Shown here: in pieces, positions 11,256 through 24,851 of the stretch
How the letters are laid out: each line of letters starts with the position of its first letter
How positions within the stretch are numbered: position 1 is the stretch's first letter
Source of the DNA: Costus lasius
Lineage: Eukaryota; Streptophyta; Magnoliopsida; Zingiberales; Costaceae
Length of the DNA: 64,000 nucleotides
Assembly (NCBI GenBank): GCA_027563935.2
Contig: JANVAS020000231.1
Location: 10,992,001-11,056,000, forward strand
Direction: 5' to 3'
The notes under the pieces: model-generated
What the model saw: the letters and a program-made list of their open reading frames with translations, nothing else
What the model was told of the DNA's origin: nothing
The model's database searches: none
Position numbers and translations under genes: made by a program

Positions 11256-11736
11256 TAAAAGATCAAGATAAAGATAAATATTAATATCAAGATTGAAAAT
11301 CAATATTACCACAGAGATCAAAATCGAGTTTAAGAAGAATATTAGGAGTAAGATAAATATGAAGATTAGAAGATTAAATCCAAAATCTGAGATAAAAATG
11401 AAGATAAAGATAATTATCAAGAATAAGATCAATGTTATAATTAAGAATGAGAATAAGATTAATAACAATTAAAGCTCATAATCGAGTTCAAAATTTTGAT
11501 CATGATTAGATCAATATCAATATCAATAAAAATATTAAGATTAAAGACCAAGATTACAAACAAGATCAAAATAGAGTTTAAGATTAAGATTAAAAAGAAG
11601 ATAAAGATGAATATCATAAGAAGAAGTTTGAAAAAATGATTAAAATCATGATCATGGACAAAATCAATATTAAATTAATATTGCAAAATGATAAATATCA
11701 AATATGGATCATAATCAAGATCAATATCCTCATCAT
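11256..11736. repeat. 481-bp monomer with 12-bp deletion (unit 23)
   Basis: The same 12-bp deletion as in unit 21, with the remaining CATGATCA at 11,647-11,654, two units further on. An f-a pair lies around each deletion, so the deleted unit was probably duplicated as a dimer after the deletion arose. Confidence 0.95.
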
Positions 11737-12964
11737 TAAAAGATCAAGATAAAGATAAATATTAATATCAAGATTGAAAATCAATATTACCACAGAGATC
11801 AAAATCGAGTTTAAGAAGAATATTAGGAGTAAGATAAATATGAAGATTAGAAGATTAAATCCGAAATCTGAGATAAAAATGAATATAAAGATAATTATCA
11901 AGAATAAGATCAATGTTATAATTAAGAATGAGAATAAGATTAATAACAATTAAAGCTCATAATCGAGTTCAAAATTTTGATCATGATTAGATCAATATCA
12001 ATATCAATAAAAATATTAAGATTAAAGACCAAGATTACAAACAAGATCACAATTGTGTTTAAGATTAAGATTAAAAAGAAGATAAAGATGAATATCAAAA
12101 GATGAAGTTTGAAAAAATGATTAAAATCATGATCAACATCATGATCATGGACAAAATCAATATTAAATTAATATTGCAAAATGATAAATATCAAATATGG
12201 ATCATAATCAAGATCAATATCCTCATCATTCAAAGACCAAGATAAAGATAAATATTAATATCAAGATTGAAAATCAATATTACCATAGAGATGAAAATCG
12301 AGTTTAAGAAGAATATTAGGAGTAAGATAAATATGAAGGTTAGAAGATTAAATCCGAAATCTGAGATAAAAATGAATATAAAGATAATTATCAAGAATAA
12401 GATCAATGTTATAATTAAGAATGAGAATAAGATTAATAACAATTAAAGCTCATAATCGAGTTCAAAATTTTCATCATGATTAGATCAATATCAATATCAA
12501 TAAAAATATTAAGATTAAAGACCAAGATTACAAACAAGATCACAATTGTGTTTAAGATTAAGATTAAAAAGAAGATAAAGATGAATATCAAAAGATGAAG
12601 TTTGAAAAAATGATTAAAATCATGATCAACATCATGATCATGGACAAAATCAATATTAAATTAATATTGCAAAATGATAAATATCAAATATGGATCATAA
12701 TCAAGATCAATATCCTCATCATTCAAAGACCAAGATAAAGATAAATATTAATATCAAGATTGAAAATCAATATTACCACAGAGATCAAAATCGAGTTTAA
12801 GAAGAATATTAGGCGTAAGATAAATATGAAGATTAGAAGATTAAATCCGAAATCTGAGATAAAAATGAATATAAAGATAATTATCAAGAATAAGATCAAT
12901 GTTATAATTAAGAATGAGAATAAGATTAATAACAATTAAAGCTCATAATCGAGTTCAAAATTTT

Positions 12965-15900
12965 GATCATGATTAGATCAATATCAATATCAATAAAAAT
13001 ATTAAGATTAAAGACCAAGATTACAAACAAGATCACAATTGTGTTTAAGATTAAGATTAAAAAGAAGATAAAGATGAATATCAAAAGATGAAGTTTGAAA
13101 AAATGATTAAAATCATGATCAACATCATGATCATGGACAAAATCAATATTAAATTAATATTGCAAAATGATAAATATCAAATATGGATCATAATCAAGAT
13201 CAATATCCTCATCATTCAAAGACCAAGATAAAGATAAATATTAATATCAAGATTGAAAATCAATATTACCACAGAGATCAAAATCGAGTTTATGAAGAAT
13301 ATTAGGAGTAAGATAAATATGAAGATTAGAAGATTAAATCCGAAATCTGAGATAAAAATGAATATAAAGATAATTATCAAGAATAAGATCAATGTTATAA
13401 TTAAGAATGAGAATAAGATTAATAACAATTAAAGCTCATAATCGAGTTCAAAATTTTGATCATGATTAGATCAATATCAATATCAATAAAAATATTAATA
13501 TTAAAGACCAAGATTACAAACAAGATCACAATTGAGTTTAAGATTAAGATTAAAAAGAAGATAAAGATGAATATCAAAAGATGAAGTTTGAAAAAATGAT
13601 TAAAATCATGATCAACATCATGATCATGGACAAAATCAATATTAAATTAATATTGCAAAATGATAAATATCAAATATGGATCATAATCAAGATCAATATC
13701 CTCATCATTCAAAGACCAAGATAAAGATAAATATTAATATCAAGATTGAAAATCAATATTACCATAGAGATGAAAATCGAGTTTAAGAAGAATATTAGGA
13801 GTAAGATAAATATGAAGGTTAGAAGATTAAATCCGAAATCTGAGATAAAAATGAATATAAAGATAATTATCAAGAATAAGATCAATGTTATAATTAAGAA
13901 TGAGAATAAGATTAATAACAATTAAAGCTCATAATCGAGTTCAAAATTTTCATCATGATTAGATCAATATCAATATCAATAAAAATATTAAGATTAAAGA
14001 CCAAGATTACAAACAAGATCACAATTGTGTTTAAGATTAAGATTAAAAAGAAGATAAAGATGAATATCAAAAGATGAAGTTTGAAAAAATGATTAAAATC
14101 ATGATCAACATCATGATCATGGACAAAATCAATATTAAATTAATATTGCAAAATGATAAATATCAAATATGGATCATAATCAAGATCAATATCCTCATCA
14201 TTCAAAGACCAAGATAAAGATAAATATTAATATCAAGATTGAAAATCAATATTACCACAGAGATCAAAATCGAGTTTAAGAAGAATATTAGGCGTAAGAT
14301 AAATATGAAGATTAGAAGATTAAATCCGAAATCTGAGATAAAAATGAATATAAAGATAATTATCAAGAATAAGATCAATGTTATAATTAAGAATGAGAAT
14401 AAGATTAATAACAATTAAAGCTCATAATCGAGTTCAAAATTTTGATCATGATTAGATCAATATCAATATCAATAAAAATATTAAGATTAAAGACCAAGAT
14501 TACAAACAAGATCACAATTGTGTTTAAGATTAAGATTAAAAAGAAGATAAAGATGAATATCAAAAGATGAAGTTTGAAAAAATGATTAAAATCATGATCA
14601 ACATCATGATCATGGACAAAATCAATATTAAATTAATATTGCAAAATGATAAATATCAAATATGGATCATAATCAAGATCAATATCCTCATCATTCAAAG
14701 ACCAAGATAAAGATAAATATTAATATCAAGATTGAAAATCAATATTACCACAGAGATCAAAATCGAGTTTAAGAAGAATATTAGGCGTAAGATAAATATG
14801 AAGATTAGAAGATTAAATCCGAAATCTGAGATAAAAATGAATATAAAGATAATTATCAAGAATAAGATCAATGTTATAATTAAGAATGAGAATAAGATTA
14901 ATAACAATTAAAGCTCATAATCGAGTTCAAAATTTTGATCATGATTAGATCAATATCAATATCAATAAAAATATTAAGATTAAAGACCAAGATTACAAAC
15001 AAGATCACAATTGAGTTTAAGATTAAGATTAAAAAGAAGATAAAGATGAATATCAAAAGATGAAGTTTGAAAAAATGATTAAAATCATGATCAATATCAT
15101 GATCATGGACAAAATCAATATTAAATTAATATTGCAAAATGATAAATATCAAATATGGATCATAATCAAGATCAATATCCTCATCATTAAAAGATCAAGA
15201 TAAAGATAAATATTAATATCAAGATTGAAAATCAATATTACCACAGAGATCAAAATCGAGTTTAAGAAGAATATTAGGAGTAAGATAAATATGAAGATTA
15301 GAAGATTAAATCCGAAATCTGAGATAAAAATGAATATAAAGATAATTATCAAGAATAAGATCAATGTTATAATTAAGAATGAGAATAAGATTAATAACAA
15401 TTAAAGCTCATAATCGAGTTCAAAATTTTGATCATGATTAGATCAATATCAATATCAATAAAAATATTAAGATTAAAGACCAAGATTACAAACAAGATCA
15501 CAATTGTGTTTAAGATTAAGATTAAAAAGAAGATAAAGATGAATATCAAAAGATGAAGTTTGAAAAAATGATTAAAATCATGATCAACATCATGATCATG
15601 GACAAAATCAATATTAAATTAATATTGCAAAATGATAAATATCAAATATGGATCATAATCAAGATCAATATCCTCATCATTCAAAGACCAAGATAAAGAT
15701 AAATATTAATATCAAGATTGAAAATCAATATTACCATAGAGAAGAAAATCGAGTTTAAGAAGAATATTAGGAGTAAGATAAATATGAAGGTTAGAAGATT
15801 AAATCCGAAATCTGAGATAAAAATGAATATAAAGATAATTATCAAGAATAAGATCAATGTTATAATTAAGAATGAGAATAAGATTAATAACAATTAAAGC

Positions 15901-16000
15901 TCATAATCGAGTTCAAAATTTTCATCATGATTAGATCAATATCAATATCAATAAAAATATTAAGATTAAAGACCAAGATTACAAACAAGATCACAATTGT
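12965..16000. repeat. Spacer units between X copies (units 26-right to 32)
   Basis: These are ordinary satellite units of order e c' b b a c' after the right part of unit 26. Most have the right-side haplotype CACAATTGTG. Unit 32 has a private ACCATAGAGAAG near 15,734, and the unit-27 region has TATTAATATTAAAG near 13,494. There is no non-satellite DNA. Confidence 0.85.
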
Positions 16001-17159
16001 GTTTAAGATTAAGATTAAAAAGAAGATAAAGATGAATATCAAAAGATGAAGTTTGAAAAAATGATTAAAATCATGATCAACATCATGATCATGGACAAAA
16101 TCAATATTAAATTAATATTGCAAAATGATAAATATCAAATATGGATCATAATCAAGATCAATATCCTCATCATTCAAAGACTAAGATAAAGATAAATATT
16201 AATATCAAGATTGAAAATCAATATTACCACAGAGATCAAAATCGAGTTTAAGAAGAATATTAGGCGTAAGATAAATATGAAGATTAGAAGATTAAATCCG
16301 AAATCTGAGATAAAAATGAATATAAAGATAATTATCAAGAATAAGATCAATGTTATAATTAAGAATGAGAATAAGATTAATAACAATTAAAGCTCATAAT
16401 CGAGTTCAAAATTTTGATCATGATTAGATCAATATCAATATCAATAAAAATATTAAGATTAAAGACCAAGATTACAAACAAGATCACAATTGAGTTTAAG
16501 ATTAAGATTAAAAAGAAGATAAAGATGAATATCAAAAGATGAAGTTTGAAAAAATGATTAAAATCATGATCAATATCATGATCATGGACAAAATCAATAT
16601 TAAATTAATATTGCAAAATGATAAATATCAAATATGGATCATAATCAAGATCAATATCCTCATCATTAAAAGATCAAGATAAAGATAAATATTAATATCA
16701 AGATTGAAAATCAATATTACCACAGAGATCAAAATCGAGTTTATGAAGAATATTAGGAGTAAGATAAATATGAAGATTAGAAGATTAAATCCGAAATCTG
16801 AGATAAAAATGAAGATAAAGATAATTATCAAGAATAAGATCAATGTTATAATTAAGAATGAGAATAAGATTAATAACAATTAAAGCTCATAATCGAGTTC
16901 AAAATTTTGATCATGATTAGATCAATATCAATATCAATAAAAATATTAAGATTAAAGACCAAGATTACAAACAAGATCAAAATTGAGTTTAAGATTAAGA
17001 TTAAAAAGAAGATAAAGATGAATATCAAAAGATGAAGTTTGAAAAAATGATTAAAATCATGATCAACATCATGATCATGGACAAAATCAATATTAAATTA
17101 ATATTGTAAAATGATAAATATGAAATATGGATCATAATCAAGATCAATATCCTCATCAT

Positions 17160-17640
17160 TAAAAGATCAAGATAAAGATAAATATTAATATCAAGATTGA
17201 AAATCAATATTACCACAGAGATCAAAATCGAGTTTAAGAAGAATATTAGGAGTAAGATAAATATGAAGATTAGAAGATTAAATCCAAAATCTGAGATAAA
17301 AATGAAGATAAAGATAATTATCAAGAATAAGATCAATGTTATAATTAAGAATGAGAATAAGATTAATAACAATTAAAGCTCATAATCGAGTTCAAAATTT
17401 TGATCATGATTAGATCAATATCAATATCAATAAAAATATTAAGATTAAAGACCAAGATTACAAACAAGATCAAAACAGAGTTTAAGATTAAGATTAAAAA
17501 GAAGATAAAGATGAATATCATAAGAAGAAGTTTGAAAAAATGATTAAAATCATGATCATGGACAAAATCAATATTAAATTAATATTGCAAAATGATAAAT
17601 ATCAAATATGGATCATAATCAAGATCAATATCCTCATCAT
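17160..17640. repeat. 481-bp monomer with 12-bp deletion (unit 35)
   Basis: The same deletion, with the remaining CATGATCA at 17,551-17,558, exactly 6,878 bp from that of unit 21. It came with block X. Confidence 0.95.
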
Positions 17641-18133
17641 TAAAAGATCAAGATAAAGATAAATATTAATATCAAGATTGAAAATCAATATTACCACAGA
17701 GATCAAAATCGAGTTTAAGAAGAATATTAGGAGTAAGATAAATATGAAGATTAGAAGATTAAATCCGAAATCTGAGATAAAAATGAATATAAAGATAATT
17801 ATCAAGAATAAGATCAATGTTATAATTAAGAATGAGAATAAGATTAATAACAATTAAAGCTCATAATCGAGTTCAAAATTTTGATCATGATTAGATCAAT
17901 ATCAATATCAATAAAAATATTAAGATTAAAGACCAAGATTACAAACAAGATCAAAATTGAGTTTAAGATTAAGATTAAAAAGAAGATAAAGATGAATATC
18001 AAAAGATGAAGTTTGAAAAAATGATTAAAATCATGATCAACATCATGATCATGGACAAAATCAATATTAAATTAATATTGCAAAATGATAAATATGAAAT
18101 ATGGATCATAATCAAGATCAATATCCTCATCAT

Positions 18134-18614
18134 TAAAAGATCAAGATAAAGATAAATATTAATATCAAGATTGAAAATCAATATTACCACAGAGATCAAA
18201 ATCGAGTTTAAGAAGAATATTAGGAGTAAGATAAATATGAAGATTAGAAGATTAAATCCAAAATCTGAGATAAAAATGAAGATAAAGATAATTATCAAGA
18301 ATAAGATCAATGTTATAATTAAGAATGAGAATAAGATTAATAACAATTAAAGCTCATAATCGAGTTCAAAATTTTGATCATGATTAGATCAATATCAATA
18401 TCAATAAAAATATTAAGATTAAAGACCAAGATTACAAACAAGATCAAAATAGAGTTTAAGATTAAGATTAAAAAGAAGATAAAGATGAATATCATAAGAA
18501 GAAGTTTGAAAAAATGATTAAAATCATGATCATGGACAAAATCAATATTAAATTAATATTGCAAAATGATAAATATCAAATATGGATCATAATCAAGATC
18601 AATATCCTCATCAT
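18134..18614. repeat. 481-bp monomer with 12-bp deletion (unit 37)
   Basis: The same deletion, with the remaining CATGATCA at 18,525-18,532, exactly 6,878 bp from that of unit 23. These four are the only deleted units in the window. Confidence 0.95.
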
Positions 18615-19842
18615 TAAAAGATCAAGATAAAGATAAATATTAATATCAAGATTGAAAATCAATATTACCACAGAGATCAAAATCGAGTTTAAGAAGAATA
18701 TTAGGAGTAAGATAAATATGAAGATTAGAAGATTAAATCCGAAATCTGAGATAAAAATGAATATAAAGATAATTATCAAGAATAAGATCAATGTTATAAT
18801 TAAGAATGAGAATAAGATTAATAACAATTAAAGCTCATAATCGAGTTCAAAATTTTGATCATGATTAGATCAATATCAATATCAATAAAAATATTAAGAT
18901 TAAAGACCAAGATTACAAACAAGATCACAATTGTGTTTAAGATTAAGATTAAAAAGAAGATAAAGATGAATATCAAAAGATGAAGTTTGAAAAAATGATT
19001 AAAATCATGATCAACATCATGATCATGGACAAAATCAATATTAAATTAATATTGCAAAATGATAAATATCAAATATGGATCATAATCAAGATCAATATCC
19101 TCATCATTCAAAGACCAAGATAAAGATAAATATTAATATCAAGATTGAAAATCAATATTACCATAGAGATGAAAATCGAGTTTAAGAAGAATATTAGGAG
19201 TAAGATAAATATGAAGGTTAGAAGATTAAATCCGAAATCTGAGATAAAAATGAATATAAAGATAATTATCAAGAATAAGATCAATGTTATAATTAAGAAT
19301 GAGAATAAGATTAATAACAATTAAAGCTCATAATCGAGTTCAAAATTTTCATCATGATTAGATCAATATCAATATCAATAAAAATATTAAGATTAAAGAC
19401 CAAGATTACAAACAAGATCACAATTGTGTTTAAGATTAAGATTAAAAAGAAGATAAAGATGAATATCAAAAGATGAAGTTTGAAAAAATGATTAAAATCA
19501 TGATCAACATCATGATCATGGACAAAATCAATATTAAATTAATATTGCAAAATGATAAATATCAAATATGGATCATAATCAAGATCAATATCCTCATCAT
19601 TCAAAGACCAAGATAAAGATAAATATTAATATCAAGATTGAAAATCAATATTACCACAGAGATCAAAATCGAGTTTAAGAAGAATATTAGGCGTAAGATA
19701 AATATGAAGATTAGAAGATTAAATCCGAAATCTGAGATAAAAATGAATATAAAGATAATTATCAAGAATAAGATCAATGTTATAATTAAGAATGAGAATA
19801 AGATTAATAACAATTAAAGCTCATAATCGAGTTCAAAATTTT

Positions 19843-20227
19843 CATCATGATTAGATCAATATCAATATCAATAAAAATATTAAGATTAAAGACCAAGATT
19901 ACAAACAAGATCACAATTGTGTTTAAGATTAAGATTAAAAAGAAGATAAAGATGAATATCAAAAGATGAAGTTTGAAAAAATGATTAAAATCATGATCAA
20001 CATCATGATCATGGACAAAATCAATATTAAATTAATATTGCAAAATGATAAATATCAAATATGGATCATAATCAAGATCAATATCCTCATCATTCAAAGA
20101 CCAAGATAAAGATAAATATTAATATCAAGATTGAAAATCAATATTACCACAGAGATCAAAATCGAGTTTAAGAAGAATATTAGGCGTAAGATAAATATGA
20201 AGATTAGAAGATTAAATCCGAAATCTA
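19843..20227. repeat. Short satellite segment between blocks X and Y
   Basis: This is the right part of unit 40 and the left part of unit 41, a b unit with a rare AAATCTAAGAT at 20,221 (G to A). The same variant recurs at 25,1xx (unit 51) and 34,9xx-35,0xx (unit 71). No other sequence type is present. Confidence 0.8.
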
Positions 20228-21322
20228 AGATAAAAATGAATATAAAGATAATTATCAAGAATAAGATCAATGTTATAATTAAGAATGAGAATAAGATTAA
20301 TAACAATTAAAGCTCATAATCGAGTTCAAAATTTTGATCATGATTAGATCAATATCAATATCAATAAAAATATTAAGATTAAAGACCAAGATTACAAACA
20401 AGATCAAAACAGAGTTTAAGATTAAGATTAAAAAGAAGATAAAGATGAATATCATAAGAAGAAGTTTGAAAAAATGATTAAAATCATGATCAACATCATG
20501 ATCATGGACAAAATCAATATTAAATTAATATTGCAAAATGATAAATATCAAATATGGATCATAATCAAGATCAATATCCTCATCATTCAAAGACCAAGAT
20601 AAAGATAAATATTAATATCAAGATTGAAAATCAATATTACCATAGAGATGAAAATCGAGTTTAAGAAGAATATTAGGAGTAAGATAAATATGAAGGTTAG
20701 AAGATTAAATCCGAAATCTGAGATAAAAATGAATATAAAGATAATTATCAAGAATAAGATCAATGTTATAATTAAGAATGAGAATAAGATTAATAACAAT
20801 TAAAGCTCATAATCGAGTTCAAAATTTTGATCATGATTAGATCAATATCAATATCAATAAAAATATTAAGATTAAAGACCAAGATTACAAACAAGATCAC
20901 AATTGTGTTTAAGATTAAGATTAAAAAGAAGATAAAGATGAATATCAAAAGATGAAGTTTGAAAAAATGATTAAAATCATGATCAACATCATGATCATGG
21001 ACAAAATCAATATTAAATTAATATTGCAAAATGATAAATATCAAATATGGATCATAATCAAGATCAATATCCTCATCATTCAAAGACCAAGATAAAGATA
21101 AATATTAATATCAAGATTGAAAATCAATATTACCATAGAGATGAAAATCGAGTTTAAGAAGAATATTAGGAGTAAGATAAATATGAAGGTTAGAAGATTA
21201 AATCCGAAATCTGAGATAAAAATGAATATAAAGATAATTATCAAGAATAAGATCAATGTTATAATTAAGAATGAGAATAAGATTAATAACAATTAAAGCT
21301 CATAATCGAGTTCAAAATTTTC

Positions 21323-24300
21323 ATCATGATTAGATCAATATCAATATCAATAAAAATATTAAGATTAAAGACCAAGATTACAAACAAGATCACAATTGTG
21401 TTTAAGATTAAGATTAAAAAGAAGATAAAGATGAATATCAAAAGATGAAGTTTGAAAAAATGATTAAAATCATGATCAACATCATGATCATGGACAAAAT
21501 CAATATTAAATTAATATTGCAAAATGATAAATATCAAATATGGATCATAATCAAGATCAATATCCTCATCATTCAAAGACCAAGATAAAGATAAATATTA
21601 ATATCAAGATTGAAAATCAATATTACCATAGAGATGAAAATCGAGTTTAAGAAGAATATTAGGAGTAAGATAAATATGAAGGTTAGAAGATTAAATCCGA
21701 AATCTGAGATAAAAATGAATATAAAGATAATTATCAAGAATAAGATCAATGTTATAATTAAGAATGAGAATAAGATTAATAACAATTAAAGCTCATAATC
21801 GAGTTCAAAATTTTCATCATGATTAGATCAATATCAATATCAATAAAAATATTAAGATTAAAGACCAAGATTACAAACAAGATCACAATTGAGTTTAAGA
21901 TTAAGGTTAAAAAGAAGATAAAGATGAATATCAAAAGATGAAGTTTGAAAAAAATGATTAAAATCATGATCAACATCATGAGCATGGACAAAATCAATAT
22001 TAAATTAATATTGCAAAATGATAAATATCAAATATGGATCATAATCAATATCAATATCCTCATCATTCAAAGACCAAGATAAAGATAAATATTGATATCA
22101 AGATTGAAAATCAATATTACCACAGAGATCAAAATCGAGTTTAAGAAGAATATTAGGAGTAAGATAAATATGAAGATTAGAAGATTAAATCCGAAATCTG
22201 AGATAAAAATGAATATAAAGATAATTATCAAGAATAAGATCAATGTTATAATTAAGAATGAGAATAAGATTAATAACAATTAAAGCTCATAATCGAGTTC
22301 AAAATTTTCATCATGATTAGATCAATATCAATATCAATAAAAATATTAAGATTAAAGACCAAGATTACAAACAAGATCACAATTGTGTTTAAGATTAAGA
22401 TTAAAAAGAAGATAAAGATGAATATCAAAAGATGAAGTTTGAAAAAATGATTAAAATCATGATCAACATCATGATCATGGACAAAATCAATATTAAATTA
22501 ATATTGCAAAATGATAAATATCAAATATGGATCATAATCAAGATCAATATCCTCATCATTCAAAGACCAAGATAAAGATAAATATTAATATCAAGATTGA
22601 AAATCAATATTACCATAGAGATGAAAATCGAGTTTAAGAAGAATATTAGGAGTAAGATAAATATGAAGGTTAGAAGATTAAATCCGAAATCTGAGATAAA
22701 AATGAATATAAAGATAATTATCAAGAATAAGATCAATGTTATAATTAAGAATGAGAATAAGATTAATAACAATTAAAGCTCATAATCGAGTTCAAAATTT
22801 TGATCATGATTAGATCAATATCAATATCAATAAAAATATTAAGATTAAAGACCAAGATTACAAACAAGATCACAATTGTGTTTAAGATTAAGATTAAAAA
22901 GAAGATAAAGATGAATATCAAAAGATGAAGTTTGAAAAAATGATTAAAATCATGATCAACATCATGATCATGGACAAAATCAATATTAAATTAATATTGC
23001 AAAATGATAAATATCAAATATGGATCATAATCAAGATCAATATCCTCATCATTCAAAGACCAAGATAAAGATAAATATTAATATCAAGATTGAAAATCAA
23101 TATTACCATAGAGATGAAAATCGAGTTTAAGAAGAATATTAGGAGTAAGATAAATATGAAGGTTAGAAGATTAAATCCGAAATCTGAGATAAAAATGAAT
23201 ATAAAGATAATTATCAAGAATAAGATCAATGTTATAATTAAGAATGAGAATAAGATTAATAACAATTAAAGCTCATAATCGAGTTCAAAATTTTCATCAT
23301 GATTAGATCAATATCAATATCAATAAAAATATTAAGATTAAAGACCAAGATTACAAACAAGATCACAATTGAGTTTAAGATTAAGGTTAAAAAGAAGATA
23401 AAGATGAATATCAAAAGATGAAGTTTGAAAAAAATGATTAAAATCATGATCAACATCATGAGCATGGACAAAATCAATATTAAATTAATATTGCAAAATG
23501 ATAAATATCAAATATGGATCATAATCAATATCAATATCCTCATCATTCAAAGACCAAGATAAAGATAAATATTGATATCAAGATTGAAAATCAATATTAC
23601 CACAGAGATCAAAATCGAGTTTAAGAAGAATATTAGGAGTAAGATAAATATGAAGATTAGAAGATTAAATCCGAAATCTGAGATAAAAATGAATATAAAG
23701 ATAATTATCAAGAATAAGATCAATGTTATAATTAAGAATGAGAATAAGATTAATAACAATTAAAGCTCATAATCGAGTTCAAAATTTTCATCATGATTAG
23801 ATCAATATCAATATCAATAAAAATATTAAGATTAAAGACCAAGATTACAAACAAGATCACAATTGTGTTTAAGATTAAGATTAAAAAGAAGATAAAGATG
23901 AATATCAAAAGATGAAGTTTGAAAAAATGATTAAAATCATGATCAACATCATGATCATGGACAAAATCAATATTAAATTAATATTGCAAAATGATAAATA
24001 TCAAATATGGATCATAATCAAGATCAATATCCTCATCATTCAAAGACCAAGATAAAGATAAATATTAATATCAAGATTGAAAATCAATATTACCATAGAG
24101 ATGAAAATCGAGTTTAAGAAGAATATTAGGAGTAAGATAAATATGAAGGTTAGAAGATTAAATCCGAAATCTGAGATAAAAATGAATATAAAGATAATTA
24201 TCAAGAATAAGATCAATGTTATAATTAAGAATGAGAATAAGATTAATAACAATTAAAGCTCATAATCGAGTTCAAAATTTTGATCATGATTAGATCAATA

Positions 24301-24851
24301 TCAATATCAATAAAAATATTAAGATTAAAGACCAAGATTACAAACAAGATCACAATTGTGTTTAAGATTAAGATTAAAAAGAAGATAAAGATGAATATCA
24401 AAAGATGAAGTTTGAAAAAATGATTAAAATCATGATCAACATCATGATCATGGACAAAATCAATATTAAATTAATATTGCAAAATGATAAATATCAAATA
24501 TGGATCATAATCAAGATCAATATCCTCATCATTCAAAGACCAAGATAAAGATAAATATTAATATCAAGATTGAAAATCAATATTACCATAGAGATGAAAA
24601 TCGAGTTTAAGAAGAATATTAGGAGTAAGATAAATATGAAGGTTAGAAGATTAAATCCGAAATCTGAGATAAAAATGAATATAAAGATAATTATCAAGAA
24701 TAAGATCAATGTTATAATTAAGAATGAGAATAAGATTAATAACAATTAAAGCTCATAATCGAGTTCAAAATTTTCATCATGATTAGATCAATATCAATAT
24801 CAATAAAAATATTAAGATTAAAGACCAAGATTACAAACAAGATCACAATTG
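21323..24851. repeat. Three-unit tandem duplication nested in block Y copy 1
   Basis: Bases 21,323-23,371 match 22,803-24,851 at a lag of 1,480 bp (three units plus one inserted A). Because the matching length (2,049 bp) exceeds the lag, this is a true tandem duplication, with its junction somewhere in 22,803-23,371. It contains the c'(A7)-d-c' module twice. The same structure sits at +9,863 in block Y copy 2, so it predates the 9-kb duplication. Confidence 0.85.
21948..21954. repeat. A6-to-A7 homopolymer insertion (first of nine)
   Basis: Most units have a six-A run in TTTGAAAAAATGATT; nine have seven, giving 494-bp units: 44, 47, 59, 64, 67, 89, 109, 127 and 128. Seven of these also carry AAGGTTAAAAAG and CATGAGCATGG and precede a d unit, so they form one inherited haplotype. 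Units 59 and 128 have A7 on other backgrounds. Confidence 0.9.

Larger units (their letters stand above)
9123..12964. repeat. Higher-order block X, copy 1 (units 18-right to 26)
   Basis: This 3,842-bp block recurs at 16,001-19,842 with a constant offset of 6,878 bp. Family order is b e f a f a c' b. Shared private markers include CAATATCATGATC near 9693, ATTGTAAAATG at 10,226, CAAAATAGAG near 11,567, and two 12-bp deletions at 10,673 and 11,647. The left limit is the last difference before the block (9122 A versus 16,000 T); the right limit is 12,965 G versus 19,843 C. The one internal difference I noticed is 9304 C versus 16,182 T. Confidence 0.9.
16001..19842. repeat. Higher-order block X, copy 2 (units 32-right to 40)
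   Basis: This is the second copy of 9123-12,964 at +6,878 bp. It carries the same ATTGTAAAATG (17,104), CAATATCATGATC (near 16,571), CAAAATAGAG (near 18,445) and two 12-bp deletions (17,551 and 18,525). A private C-to-T at 16,182 gives GACTAAGAT. Near-identity over 3.8 kb indicates a recent duplication or exchange. Confidence 0.9.
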
